From Amphibalanus amphitrite (taxonomy: Eukaryota; Arthropoda; Thecostraca; Balanomorpha; Balanidae), in the NCBI RefSeq assembly GCF_019059575.1, contig NW_024881588.1, positions 620,001 through 684,000 on the forward strand: DNA of 64,000 nt, read 5' to 3'. Positions 1-9,400 of the stretch are shown piece after piece. Each line of letters opens with the position of its first letter. Positions within the stretch are counted from its first letter, which is position 1. The position numbers and the translations under genes are program-made. Under the pieces are notes generated by a model, which was not told the DNA's origin, made no database searches, and saw only the letters and a list, made by a program, of their open reading frames with translations.

Positions 1-3000
1 TTGCCCGAAAACGGACCGGACGGATCTAAGGTTACGTCCCAGCGCACAGACCCAGATGAGGTCAACAAAGCACAGACCCACACAGCGCCCTGTGGGTGTC
101 TGAAGAGGTCACCAGTGCCCGCGATCCCGGAGAAGATGCCGCTTCCAGCCGTCGAGGAAAACAGGGAGAAGTTAGAGCACTGGATCAGAGACCATTTTGC
201 CAGCAGCGCATTCAATACCTGCGAGCACCAGCCACTCCAGGAGATGACGGGCACACCACTAGATATCCAGTTCAAGGCCGATGCAACACCGACGGCTGTT
301 CATACGCCCATTCCAGTCCCCCACCACTGGAAAAGACAGGTAAAGGCCGGTCTGGACCAAGACGTACGTCTTGGCATAATTGAGCCGGTGCCACAGGGAA
401 CCCCGACACGCTGGTGTTCGAGGATGGTGGTCGCAGCGAAAAAGGATGGCTCTCCTCGTCGGACAGTAGACCTCCAGCGGGTGAACGAGGCCACCCTCCG
501 AGAGACTCACCATACGCCCAGTCCCTTCAATCTCGTCGCTAGCGTGCCACCCGGGACAAAGAAGACTACCCTGGACGCATGGAATGGCTACCATAGCCTA
601 TCACTGGCCGAGAACGCGAGAGAAGCGACAACCTTCATAACTGAGTGGGGAAGGTATCGCTACAAGCGCGCACCTCAGGGATTTCACGCCTCCGGTGACG
701 GCTATACACGCCGCATGGATGACATCACTGCAGGGACGGAGCGTCTTAGAAGGTGTGTCGACGACTCTTTGCTCTGGGACGGATCACTGGAGGAGGCCTT
801 TTGGCACACCGTGCACTACATCACGCTCTGTGGGGAACACGGCGTCGTGTTCAACCCTTCTAAATTCTCTTTCGGGGCGGACACCGTTGACTTCGCTGGT
901 TTCACAGTCACTGCTGACGGGTACAAACCAACGGGACGGCTTCTCGACGCCATCCGTAACTTTCCGACGCCATCCAACCTCACAGGAGTCAGAAGCTGGT
1001 TCGGGCTGGTTAACCAAGTCTCCTACGCGTTTGCCCAGTCTGAGGTCATGTCACCCTTCAGAGAACTGCTCAAAACTAAAGGCAACAGCAAGTTTTACTG
1101 GGACGAGACTCTTGACCGACTGTTCCAGCAATCCAAAGATACCATTGCCAAGCGCGTGGCTGAAGGTGTGCGAGCATTTGAGACTGATCGGCCAACCTGC
1201 CTCTCAACAGACTGGAGCAGACATGGACTCGGCTTCATCCTCCAGCAAAAACACTGCCAGTGTGGCATGGAAAAGGCACCATACTGTGGGCCAGATCACT
1301 GGAAACTCGTATTCGCCGGGAGTCGCTTCACCACAGATGCCGAGTCTCGGTATGCCCCAGTGGAGGGAGAGGCTCTCGCTCTCGTCTACGGACTTCAGCA
1401 GTGTCGCATGTTTGTACTGGGATGTCCGAATCTCACCGTAGCAGTTGATCATAAGCCACTGGTAAAACTATTCTCAGACCAGTCGCTGGAGAACATAAAA
1501 AACCCACGGCTGTTCAGCTTGAAGGAGAAAACGCTCATGTACCGCTTCACAATCAAGCACGTCCCGGGGAAAGAGCATGTGGGTCCAGATGCTGCTTCCA
1601 GATATCCAGCCTCCAGCAGTGCAGCCACGCCCACACAGCTGAACGACTCGCTGAGCGGCTTTGCAGTCATGAGAGCTGAGCCGGCCCACACAGATACTGA
1701 ACACGCACGAAGCATCCATGAAGCCATGGTGGCCGTTGCTGAGCTGGCAGCCTCCTCGGCCGGCTCGGACGGATTTCGAGCGATCACTTGGGAGCTGGTG
1801 AAGGAGGAGTGCATGGTAGACGCCACCAGCATCGACCTAGCGGCAATGATCTGCCGCGGCTTCCCCGAGACGCGTTCCGACGTCCCGGACCACCTCAAAG
1901 TCTTCTGGCCGATGAGACACGACCTGCATGAGCTCGAAGGCGTCCCATTCCACGGCCAGAAAATGTACATTCCACAGTCACTTCGAGTGGAATTACTGGA
2001 ATGTCTTCACTCAGCTCATCAGGGCGAAGTGGGCATGAAAAACAGCGCTCGGAACCGATTTTTCTGGCCTGGGATGGATGCAGCAATAACACAGAAGCGA
2101 GCACAGTGTAAAACATGCCAAAGGATGGCCCCGTCACAGCCAAGCGAACCAGCGCTGGAACCGCCGTGCCCCGATTTTCCCTTCGAGATAGTCTGCACAG
2201 ACTACTTCCAGCTGGCAGGCTACTTCTACCTGGTGTACGTGGACCGCTATTCAGGATGGTTGAACATCAGTCAAATGTCAGATGGCAAGATCTCGACCCT
2301 GGTCTCCGAGCTACGCAAGTATTTTGCGCACTGGGGCGTACCCGCCACCATTGAGTCTGACGGTGGACCGCCATTTAACAGCGAGGAATTCAAACAATTC
2401 CTCCAACAGTGGGGCATCAAGCACAGGCTCTCCTCTGCGCATTACCCCCAGAGCAATGGCCGTGCCGAAGTCGCTGTCAAAGCAGCGAAACGGCTTCTAC
2501 AAGACAACACGAGCAGGTGCGGCCAGCTCAACACGGATCAAGTGACACGAGCGCTTCTTCAGTTCCGTAACACACCTGGGCGCGACGGTACGCGCGAGTC
2601 ACCAGCACAGATCCTCTTCGGACGGCAGCTACGTGATGGACTCCCGACGCCGCACTTTGTTCGTCCCGAATGGGGGAAATTGAGGGAGCTCCGGGAACGT
2701 GGGTACGCTCAGCTGCACGGAAAGAACATCGACAAACGCTGCCTTGAGCCACTTGGCGTTGGGGACATAGTACAAGTACAGAACCAGCAAGGATCTCAGC
2801 CGACTCGCTGGGACCGCACCGGTATGGTCGTAGAAACACTGGGTAACCGTCAATACAGCGTCAAGATGCATGGCAGTGGCCGGCTCACCCTGCGAAACCG
2901 CCGCTTCCTCAGGAAGATACAGTCTCTGAACCCTGCCAATCATCAACCAATGAACCACACCACGGTCTACCAACGAGATCGCCCGCTCCTGCGCCCCAAT

Positions 3001-3342
3001 GGACCGTCCGGAGCCCCCGTCCCGCCGGTCTTCAGTGCTGCGTCGCCGCCGGCCCCGGCGCCATTGCAGCCCGCCACCATCCATAGGCCGATTCCAGCAT
3101 CAACAGCAAAGGCGACTGCCCGTGCGCCTCGGGCTGCCTCCTTAGCCCCACCATCAGTCATCCCACCAGCCAGCACTGATCCAGGGCAGCCGCTTGTCCA
3201 GCTACAAGCACCTTCGGCAGTTCAGCAAGATCCGCCACGCCGGAGCACACGGACGCGAGTCCCTACTAGGCGCCTGTCCATGACTCCACGTGGGCAGTCA
3301 TACACAGAGATATCTGCCTGCTCCTCATCATTCAGATGGTGA
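1..3342 (+). CDS. Ty3/gypsy-like retrotransposon polyprotein (RT-RNase H-integrase), 5' end outside window
   Basis: This is an open frame of 1113 codons running from the window edge to a TGA at 3340-3342, so the N-terminal part (gag, protease) is not visible. Reverse transcriptase spans about residues 95-340: catalytic Asp192 lies in LDAWNGYH, and the active-site motif is CVDD at 252-255 instead of the usual YxDD. RNase H spans about 385-540, with acidic residues D404, E457, D483 and D530 in the expected contexts. Integrase has an HHCC zinc finger at about 665-708 and the core triad D734, D787 and E823 (D,D35E spacing). The tail from about residue 980 is Pro/Ala-rich, and no chromodomain was seen. 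The visible frame is intact, so the copy may be young. It resembles the K02A2.6-like retroelement proteins common in invertebrates; the clade assignment is inferred from memory of the family. Confidence 0.93.
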   Translation: MPENGPDGSKVTSQRTDPDEVNKAQTHTAPCGCLKRSPVPAIPEKMPLPAVEENREKLEHWIRDHFASSAFNTCEHQPLQEMTGTPLDIQFKADATPTAVHTPIPVPHHWKRQVKAGLDQDVRLGIIEPVPQGTPTRWCSRMVVAAKKDGSPRRTVDLQRVNEATLRETHHTPSPFNLVASVPPGTKKTTLDAWNGYHSLSLAENAREATTFITEWGRYRYKRAPQGFHASGDGYTRRMDDITAGTERLRRCVDDSLLWDGSLEEAFWHTVHYITLCGEHGVVFNPSKFSFGADTVDFAGFTVTADGYKPTGRLLDAIRNFPTPSNLTGVRSWFGLVNQVSYAFAQSEVMSPFRELLKTKGNSKFYWDETLDRLFQQSKDTIAKRVAEGVRAFETDRPTCLSTDWSRHGLGFILQQKHCQCGMEKAPYCGPDHWKLVFAGSRFTTDAESRYAPVEGEALALVYGLQQCRMFVLGCPNLTVAVDHKPLVKLFSDQSLENIKNPRLFSLKEKTLMYRFTIKHVPGKEHVGPDAASRYPASSSAATPTQLNDSLSGFAVMRAEPAHTDTEHARSIHEAMVAVAELAASSAGSDGFRAITWELVKEECMVDATSIDLAAMICRGFPETRSDVPDHLKVFWPMRHDLHELEGVPFHGQKMYIPQSLRVELLECLHSAHQGEVGMKNSARNRFFWPGMDAAITQKRAQCKTCQRMAPSQPSEPALEPPCPDFPFEIVCTDYFQLAGYFYLVYVDRYSGWLNISQMSDGKISTLVSELRKYFAHWGVPATIESDGGPPFNSEEFKQFLQQWGIKHRLSSAHYPQSNGRAEVAVKAAKRLLQDNTSRCGQLNTDQVTRALLQFRNTPGRDGTRESPAQILFGRQLRDGLPTPHFVRPEWGKLRELRERGYAQLHGKNIDKRCLEPLGVGDIVQVQNQQGSQPTRWDRTGMVVETLGNRQYSVKMHGSGRLTLRNRRFLRKIQSLNPANHQPMNHTTVYQRDRPLLRPNGPSGAPVPPVFSAASPPAPAPLQPATIHRPIPASTAKATARAPRAASLAPPSVIPPASTDPGQPLVQLQAPSAVQQDPPRRSTRTRVPTRRLSMTPRGQSYTEISACSSSFRW

Positions 3343-3582
3343 CATTTTCGACCACATACCCATGTCTGTGGTCGCGTTGGGGGGAGGGCATGAAGGATCC
3401 TCACCAACTCTTTCGTGGTTGTTATTAACAATCAGCATGTCGGGAGAACATGCATAACAAAATCGCGTGTGCACAAGTGTTAATTAAATGAGTGTGACGA
3501 GAACGGGAAACTGCGGATGATTTAGAATATAAAGTAGAACTTGGAAAATGTGTACTTGAATTTCATTTGCATATCATTCAGG
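3343..3582. other. 3' flank of the retrotransposon, possible PPT and LTR
   Basis: This stretch follows the polyprotein stop and precedes the satellite. A purine run (GGGGGGAGGG, 3379-3388) is placed where a polypurine tract would lie before a 3' LTR. The LTR limits cannot be fixed because no second LTR copy is in the window. No gene is visible here. Confidence 0.35.
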
Positions 3583-4151
3583 GGGGAGATGGAGAAAACT
3601 GTCACCGCACGACGGCGAACACTGCCGACAGGGGGAGGTAGAGAAAACTGTCACCGCACGATCGCGAACACTGACGACAGGGGGAGGCAGAGAAAACTGT
3701 CACCGCACGACCGCGAACACTGCCGACAGGGGGAGATAGAGAAAACTGTCACCGCACGACCGCGAGCACTGCCGACAGGGGGAGGTGGAGAAAACTGTCA
3801 CCGCACGACGGCGAACACTGCCGACAGGGGGAGGTAGAGAAAACTGTCACCGCACGACCGCGAACACTGCCCACAGGGGGAGGTAGTGAAAACTGTCACT
3901 GCACGATCGCGAACACTGACGACAGGGGGGAGGCAGAGAAAACTGTCACCGCACGACCGCGAACACTGCCGACAGGGGGGATATAGAGAAAACTGTCACC
4001 GCACGACGGCGAACACTGCCGACAGGGGGAGGTAGAGAAAACTGTCACCGCACGACCGCGAACACTGCCCACAGGGGGAGGTAGTGAAAACTGTCACTGC
4101 ACGATCGCGAACACTGACGACAGGGGGAGGCAGAGAAAACTGTCACCGCAC
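3583..4151. repeat. 49-bp satellite array, left block (about 11.5 copies)
   Basis: Tandem units of 49-50 bp each contain GAGAAAACTGTCACCGCACG followed by an A(C/T)CGCGAACACTGCC-type segment and a G5-6 run. Unit starts fall at 3592, 3641, 3690, 3739 and 3788, giving an exact 49-bp period. Variant units recur about every four units (a TCACTGC variant at about 3886 and 4084), so a higher-order repeat of roughly 198 bp is present. The open frames through it are by-products of the period and are not genes. Confidence 0.95.
4144..4151. repeat. Left target-site duplication of the foldback element
   Basis: CACCGCAC lies immediately before the GGGG end of the element and is repeated exactly at 5294-5301 after its CCCC end. 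Both copies belong to the 49-bp satellite unit, in the same phase apart from this 8-bp overlap. That is what insertion into the array would produce. Confidence 0.85.
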
Positions 4152-4506
4152 GGGGTGCGTATTATTTAGGCCAGGGTTCATAATGTCCAGGGCACAATGT
4201 GTCCAGTGCTCGAAATGGCCAGTGCCTTGAATTGGCCCATGTTCACATTGTCCAGGGATTACATGGTCCAAATGTGGCCAACTGGCTGCAGATAGGGTAA
4301 ATTCAAAGAGGCCAGGGTTCATAATGTCCAGGGCACGATGTGTCCAGTGTTCGAAATGGCCAGGGTTCATAATGTCCAGGGTACGATGTGTCCAGTGTTC
4401 GAAATGGCCAGGGTTCATAATGTCCAGGGCACGATGTGTCCAGTGTTCAAAATGGCCAGTGCCTTGAATGGGCCAGAGTTCATAGTGTCCAGGGATTACA
4501 TAGTCA

Positions 4507-4677
4507 ACCCAACCCAACCTAACCTAACCTAACCTAACCTAACCTAACTTAACCTAACCTAACCTTACCTAACCTAACCTAACCTAACCTAACCTAACCT
4601 AACCTAACCTAACCTAACCTAACCTAACCTAACCTAACCTAACCTAACCTAACCTAACCTAACCTAACCTAACCTAA
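4507..4677 (-). repeat. Interstitial telomeric repeat (TTAGG)n, about 34 units
   Basis: AACCT reads on the plus strand, so TTAGG reads on the minus strand. The tract is nearly perfect over 171 bp, with a few variant units near its left end (AACCC, AACTT, ACCTT). TTAGG is the canonical arthropod telomere unit. The tract lies inside the foldback element, between its left arm and the central palindrome. Confidence 0.95.
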
Positions 4678-4729
4678 GGTAATGATGTTTGCCTACCGGG
4701 GATAAGGAAATAGTTTCTCGCATGAATAG

Positions 4730-4856
4730 ATTGCAAGCAATAGTAAATCAAATATTTTTAGGTTAAGTGGTTATGCATCAGGCTTCAGGCCTTCGGCCTG
4801 AAGCCAGATACATAACCATTTAACCTAAAAATATTTGATTTACTATTGCCTGTAAT
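4730..4856. repeat. 127-bp near-perfect palindrome
   Basis: The two halves (about 4730-4792 and 4794-4856) are complementary with few mismatches and can form a long hairpin. The centre is GGCTTCAGGCCTTCGGCCTG, i.e. a CAGGCC/GGCCTG stem capped by TTCG-like bases. It sits inside the foldback transposon next to the telomeric tract. It could be a separate small insertion, but no target duplication was recognised. Confidence 0.85.
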
Positions 4857-5293
4857 CTCTCCTAAGGCATTGCCTTCGGCACTGCACTGCTTCGCATTGA
4901 GCTGGTTCCGTGTTTTTTTACATAATGACGTCACTATCAGTGACTATGTAATCCCTGGACATTATGCACTCTGGCCCATTCAAGGCACTGGCCATTTTGA
5001 ACACTGGACATATCGTGCCCCGGACATTATGAACCCTGGCCATTTCGAACACTGGACACATCGTGTCCTGGACATTATGAACCCTGCCCATTTCGAACAC
5101 TGGACACATCGTGCCCTGGACATTATGAACCCTGGCCTCTTTGAATATACCCTATCTGCAGCCAGTTGGCCGCATTTGGACCATGCAATCCCTGGACATT
5201 ATGAACTCTGGCCCATTCAAGGCACTGGCCATTTCGACACTGGGCATATCGTACCCTGGACATTATGAACCCTGGCCAGAATGAATGCTCCCC

Positions 5294-5765
5294 CACCGCA
5301 CGACCGCGAACACTGCCGACAGGGGGAGATAGAGAAAACTGTCACCGCACGACCGCGAGCACTGCCGACAGGGGGAGGTGGAGAAAACTGTCACCGCACG
5401 ACGGCGAACACTGCCGACAGGGGGAGGTAGAGAAAACTGTCACCGCACGACCGCGAACACTGCCCACAGGGGAGAAGGTAGAGAAAACTGTCACCGCACG
5501 ATCGCGAACACTGACGACAGGGGGGAGGCAGAGAAAACTGTCACCGCACGACCGCGAACACTGCCGACAGGGGGGATATAGAGAAAACTGTCACCGCACG
5601 ACGGCGAACACTGCCGACAGGGGGAGGTAGAGAAAACTGTCACCGCACGACCGCGAACACTGCCCAAAGGGGAGAAGGTGGAGAAAACTGTCACCGCACG
5701 ACCGCGAACACTGCCGACAGGGGGGAGATGGAGAAAACTGTCACCGCACGACTGGGAACACTGCC
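5294..5765. repeat. 49-bp satellite array, right block (about 10 copies)
   Basis: The units are the same as in the left block and in the same orientation, and they begin with the right copy of the CACCGCAC duplication. Unit variants recur in the same order as on the left (for example, the GCGAGCACTGCC unit followed by the ACGGCG unit). The two blocks are therefore one array split by the foldback element. A degenerate trailing copy (AGAGAAAACTGTCAGCGTGG) is seen at 5868-5887. Confidence 0.93.
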
Positions 5766-6149
5766 AACACTGCGTTTTTGGCACACTTGTTCGTGCATCT
5801 TTTCCGCACATGTTGTAAAAATTTCAGACCCAGGTCGCCTTAGGTCAGGTCACCAGGAGAGATAAAGAGAAAACTGTCAGCGTGGGGCCCGGTCGGGAAA
5901 CGATCAATGCTTCAGTGCTTAGTGCATGCTATGTTGACCGGCTCGTTGAGGCTCTATCAAAAACAAATCGGGTGATACCAAGCGGCGCAACCAACTTTGA
6001 TTTGGTATATCATGGTGGTTATTTCGTAGTTATCCAGATACAAAGACATTGTCACAGGAAGCTTATCTAAGTTCTTCCTTAATTGATGTGGGAAACGACA
6101 GAATATGCCGTGCGTTTGTGTCATTCCGTCACCACTCAGCCGCCCTCAC
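5766..6149. other. Intronic/spacer sequence after satellite
   Basis: This is unique-looking sequence between the array and the last visible ADAMTS exon. It contains AGGTCA-type words (CCTTAGGTCAGGTCACC near 5840) and the decayed satellite unit. On the minus strand it is the start of the intron that follows exon 20. No gene was seen. Confidence 0.5.
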
Positions 6150-6422
6150 CTTGGACCACTGGCCCGTTAGCCAGAGCCTGCGCCGGCGGCGGCGGCGGCG
6201 GCGGCGGCTCTTGGACCTCAGCCGGGGCCGCGGGGACGGGGGCAGCTCGGTCGTCACGGGCTCTGTCGGTGTCGCTGGTACTGTCGGACAGGGCGGTCTC
6301 ATGCAGCGTCTGCTGAGCGCCGGCCGCGGCCCCCCACACGCGCTGTCGTTCAGTGAGATGTTCTCGGACGACATACACGTCACCTGACGGACCATGATGC
6401 CGGCGCCGCAGCTCACAGAACA
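6150..6422 (-). CDS. ADAMTS exon 20: TSP1 repeat plus polyarginine linker
   Basis: The acceptor is GCCGCCAG before TGTTCTGTG and the donor is GTGAGG after TGGTCCAAG (phase 0-0, 91 codons). It encodes [16 protein letters not shown] through CMRPPC, a Pro/Thr linker, ten consecutive arginines from a CGG/CCG trinucleotide tract (6181-6208) and WLTGQWSK. The last segment opens another TSP1 whose cysteines must lie in an exon beyond the window or lost to the satellite and transposon insertions. Without splicing the frame stops near 6129. Confidence 0.93.
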
Positions 6423-9400
6423 CTGGCGGCAGAAGGCGACAAGCGATATCAATTAAGTTGTCACATAAAGTGAGCGGAATGCAACAGATGCGTTGTAAAA
6501 CTAAAACCTAGATATTCTTAGTCCAATAATACAGCCCACCGCTAAAGTAATGTGCGGTTTTACCAATCTCAACGGATGGCCTTGACTGGCGATTTTTTTT
6601 TTTTAAAGCGGAGTGATCGGAAAAGAAGACGTCAATAGATAAAGTTGCAGCTGCAAGGGTAACCGATACAGGTTAGCTACATTCAAAGTTTCATCGTGGT
6701 CTGGCGAATCATTCCTAAGCTTCAGAAGCAGAACATACCCAGGACTGAAACCACACATTACTTATGCTGTGGACTGTACCTAAAAATCAAATGATACGAC
6801 ACTTCCAAATTTTATGACAGTAGACTATTGATCACACAATTGCAAGTCACTCACTACTCAGTGAGCCTGGAACCCTATAAAAAATAGCACACCAACACAA
6901 TCCTATCCGAAACCATCTCACTGAATCCTACCTCTCCCCAGTCGCCTTTGCTCCACTCCGGACACGGCTTGCTGTGACATTTTTCCTCCTTGGAGGGCAT
7001 CTGTGTGAGGTCGCAGTGTGACTCAGGTACGGCCTTGTCCTGTTGGCTACACCACACGGGCCGCTGTCGCCGCCCCTCGCCACACATACTGGAACACTGC
7101 AGGGGGAGGGGCGGGGGTTAGTCCGTTACGGCAGAGCTGCACGAGACAGCTGATCAAAATGTTGACTTGGTTTGGTTAATGTGAGCTTGTCTTTTGAGTA
7201 GGTCAGCGCCGGAAATATTATCAACGGCAAAATATAAACACCATTGATACCCGCGATTTTTAGGCTGGTTTAGCTTTTGGATTGCACGGCCGCATCTGCA
7301 ATAGCTGCATAGCTCAACGCAACTTACATCTTTTGTTTCAGCCGTTCTTGGGAATATCTGCACATCTCTACTATCTTCAATAGCTCACGAATTCCCGGGC
7401 TCGGTGTCACCTATGCCACACCACAGACTTTGACGCCCGTCTCTCACCTCTGCCCAGTCTCCAGTCCGCCACTGGGGACACGGCTGGGTGTTGCAGGACT
7501 GCTGCACGGGCAGGGTGCTCTGGTTACAGAACCGGGCGCCCACCTCCTGGCCGTCCCTGCCGGTGCACTTGGCTGTTCGCTCCTGCGTGCCGCCTCCGCA
7601 CGGCGACGAGCACTAAAGCGGAGATGTAAAAGTCAAGGTCAACTGAGCTAGGTTTCTGCGATGACTTACGATTGCTTCGCAATGAACAACAAACATGCAG
7701 TTACGCGCAGGGATGCGGAGCCGTGGAAATTTCAGACAGCTTCGGCTCCGGCTCCGGCTTCGGAGAAATAAAATCGGTTCCGTCTCCGGCTCTGGCTCCG
7801 GGTGAAATGTCATGGCGGCTCCCGTCTCCGGCTCCGGCTCCGGGCAAAAATGTGCCGGCTTCGGCGGCTCCGGCTCCGGCTCCGCACCCCTGCTTTCACG
7901 CATATGCGAAACATAGCAGGTGGCCGAAATCGGATGAATTATGTGCAATGTGAAACATGGCAAAATTAACGCAACTCACAGTCCGATTACTTTGTCGTGT
8001 ACCGCAATATGACATAGCCCACTTTCCCCATATCACCTTCCCTGTCCGTCACATCTCACACTACTTTCCTTTCCACCACAGCATCAATACCAGCACCGAC
8101 CTGCGACCAGTCTCCGAAGGCCCAGCGCACGTGCAGGCACGGCCCGCGGCAGGACTCGGTGTGGGGCGGTCGGTCGGACAGGTGGCCGCAGTGGTCGTCC
8201 GCCACCGGACGCACGCCCAGCCGCACGTGGCGGAACTTTTGGAAGCAGCGGACGGCGTTCTTGCGCACGCCCTCGCCGCACTCTGCCGAGCACTCGGACT
8301 GGTGGGTGATACCCCATCTGAGAGGGGGGGGGGGGCGGAGTAAGATGGGTGGTCTCTGTCACCGCAGGCGTAAATAGACAGGTTATAAAAGTTAAATTAC
8401 TCTGGTTTCAGCGTCAGCATTATGCAGCCCACTAGGACTAACTACGCTAAGACATTCTAAAGTCAGTCCAAAAATAAGAAAAGGTATTGGGCCGAAGCAT
8501 TCAAAACTCCCTCGACTCTCGCCAAGACAGCACCTCTCAGAGGCCTCCCGTCTATGTCTCACTTGAGTTGACATTCGGTGTTGCAGCGTCGGTCCTGGCT
8601 GGCCGGCCGGGTCCTGACCGGACACTGCTCCTCGGACACCTGAGCCAGGTCGGAGCTGCGCACACACTCGGGGACCAGGTACTGGGAGCCTGGCGGTAGA
8701 CCGGACCGGGATGGATCAGTAACGATCGGTACACAGCACATTGGCGTGAGCACCAACAATAACTGATACCTATTGGCATCAAATAACAGAGTATTTAGAT
8801 CTGCAGTGTGCCTGCAATCTGCATCATAATTGCATTGTTTGCACGGTGTTGTGACATCGAAAAGGTACGACGTTGCTAGCAGATGGCAGCAGTTCCTAAC
8901 TCAACTGACTAATACCACCAGCAGATGGCGCCAAAGCAACCGTCTGAGGTCTGAAGCCGGTCTGAGTCCCCTATAGCTCAGATGTTAATATCAGCGTAAA
9001 ACCACAGTTTCCCTTTGAAGACCTGTAACATGTCACTTGACAAGACGTCCTGTCACTTGTCAGCCTCTACGCCCACTGGCGCACTATCTCACCTTGACAG
9101 ATTCGGTCACATTCGCTCCAGTTCTCAGTCATTTGCCAGCGGTAGGTGTCGGAAGTCGGTTGGAGCGAGACCACGTATTCATAATCGATGTTAGGAGGGT
9201 GCAGGCTCCCCACGGATAACACCTGAAAATAGCGCCGGGGAGTGAAGCATAACACTTAAAAAACGAATAGAAGTTAAGAGCTATGCCTACTATCTCGTAA
9301 TATCAAGTTATGCTTTGGAAAAATACACAGTATGAAAATCAGGTTACAAGCGTTCCACTTCAATAAGCGACGAAAAGTGATGACAATTGACAAGGACACC

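Larger units (their letters stand above)
4152..5293. mobile_element. Foldback DNA transposon with ~353-bp terminal inverted repeats, carrying telomeric repeats
   Basis: The left arm (4152-4505) and right arm (4941-5293) are inverted copies of each other with only scattered mismatches. The ends read GGGGTGCGT and, on the opposite strand, GGGGAGCAT. Each arm holds several 48-bp subrepeats built on CCAGGGTTCATAATGTCC (starts at 4310, 4358 and 4406 on the left). The 8-bp duplication CACCGCAC flanks the element. The internal part contains (AACCT)n and a large palindrome but no transposase, so it is non-autonomous. An 8-bp duplication fits hAT, P or Mutator-like elements, and a G-rich start with long arms leans towards Mutator-like; the superfamily is inference. 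Confidence 0.88.

Noticed and set aside
4507-4677. Window containing a real chromosome end
   Set aside because: Telomeric repeats lie inside a transposon with matching arms and a target duplication, and unique sequence continues on both sides.
4152-5293. Reading the inverted arms as a CRISPR-like or tRNA-derived structure
   Set aside because: The 48-bp subrepeats have no unique spacers, and the flanking 8-bp duplication identifies a transposon.
3541-5811. Open frames of 64-140 codons through the 49-bp satellite and the foldback arms
   Set aside because: They follow the repeat period on both strands, with repetitive peptides and no domain; they are products of tandem structure.
8299-8300. 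CACCAG before TCCGAGTGC as the exon 17 acceptor
   Set aside because: The upstream CTCTCAG keeps phase with exon 16 and restores the conserved Trp of the TSP1 repeat (CQLKW).
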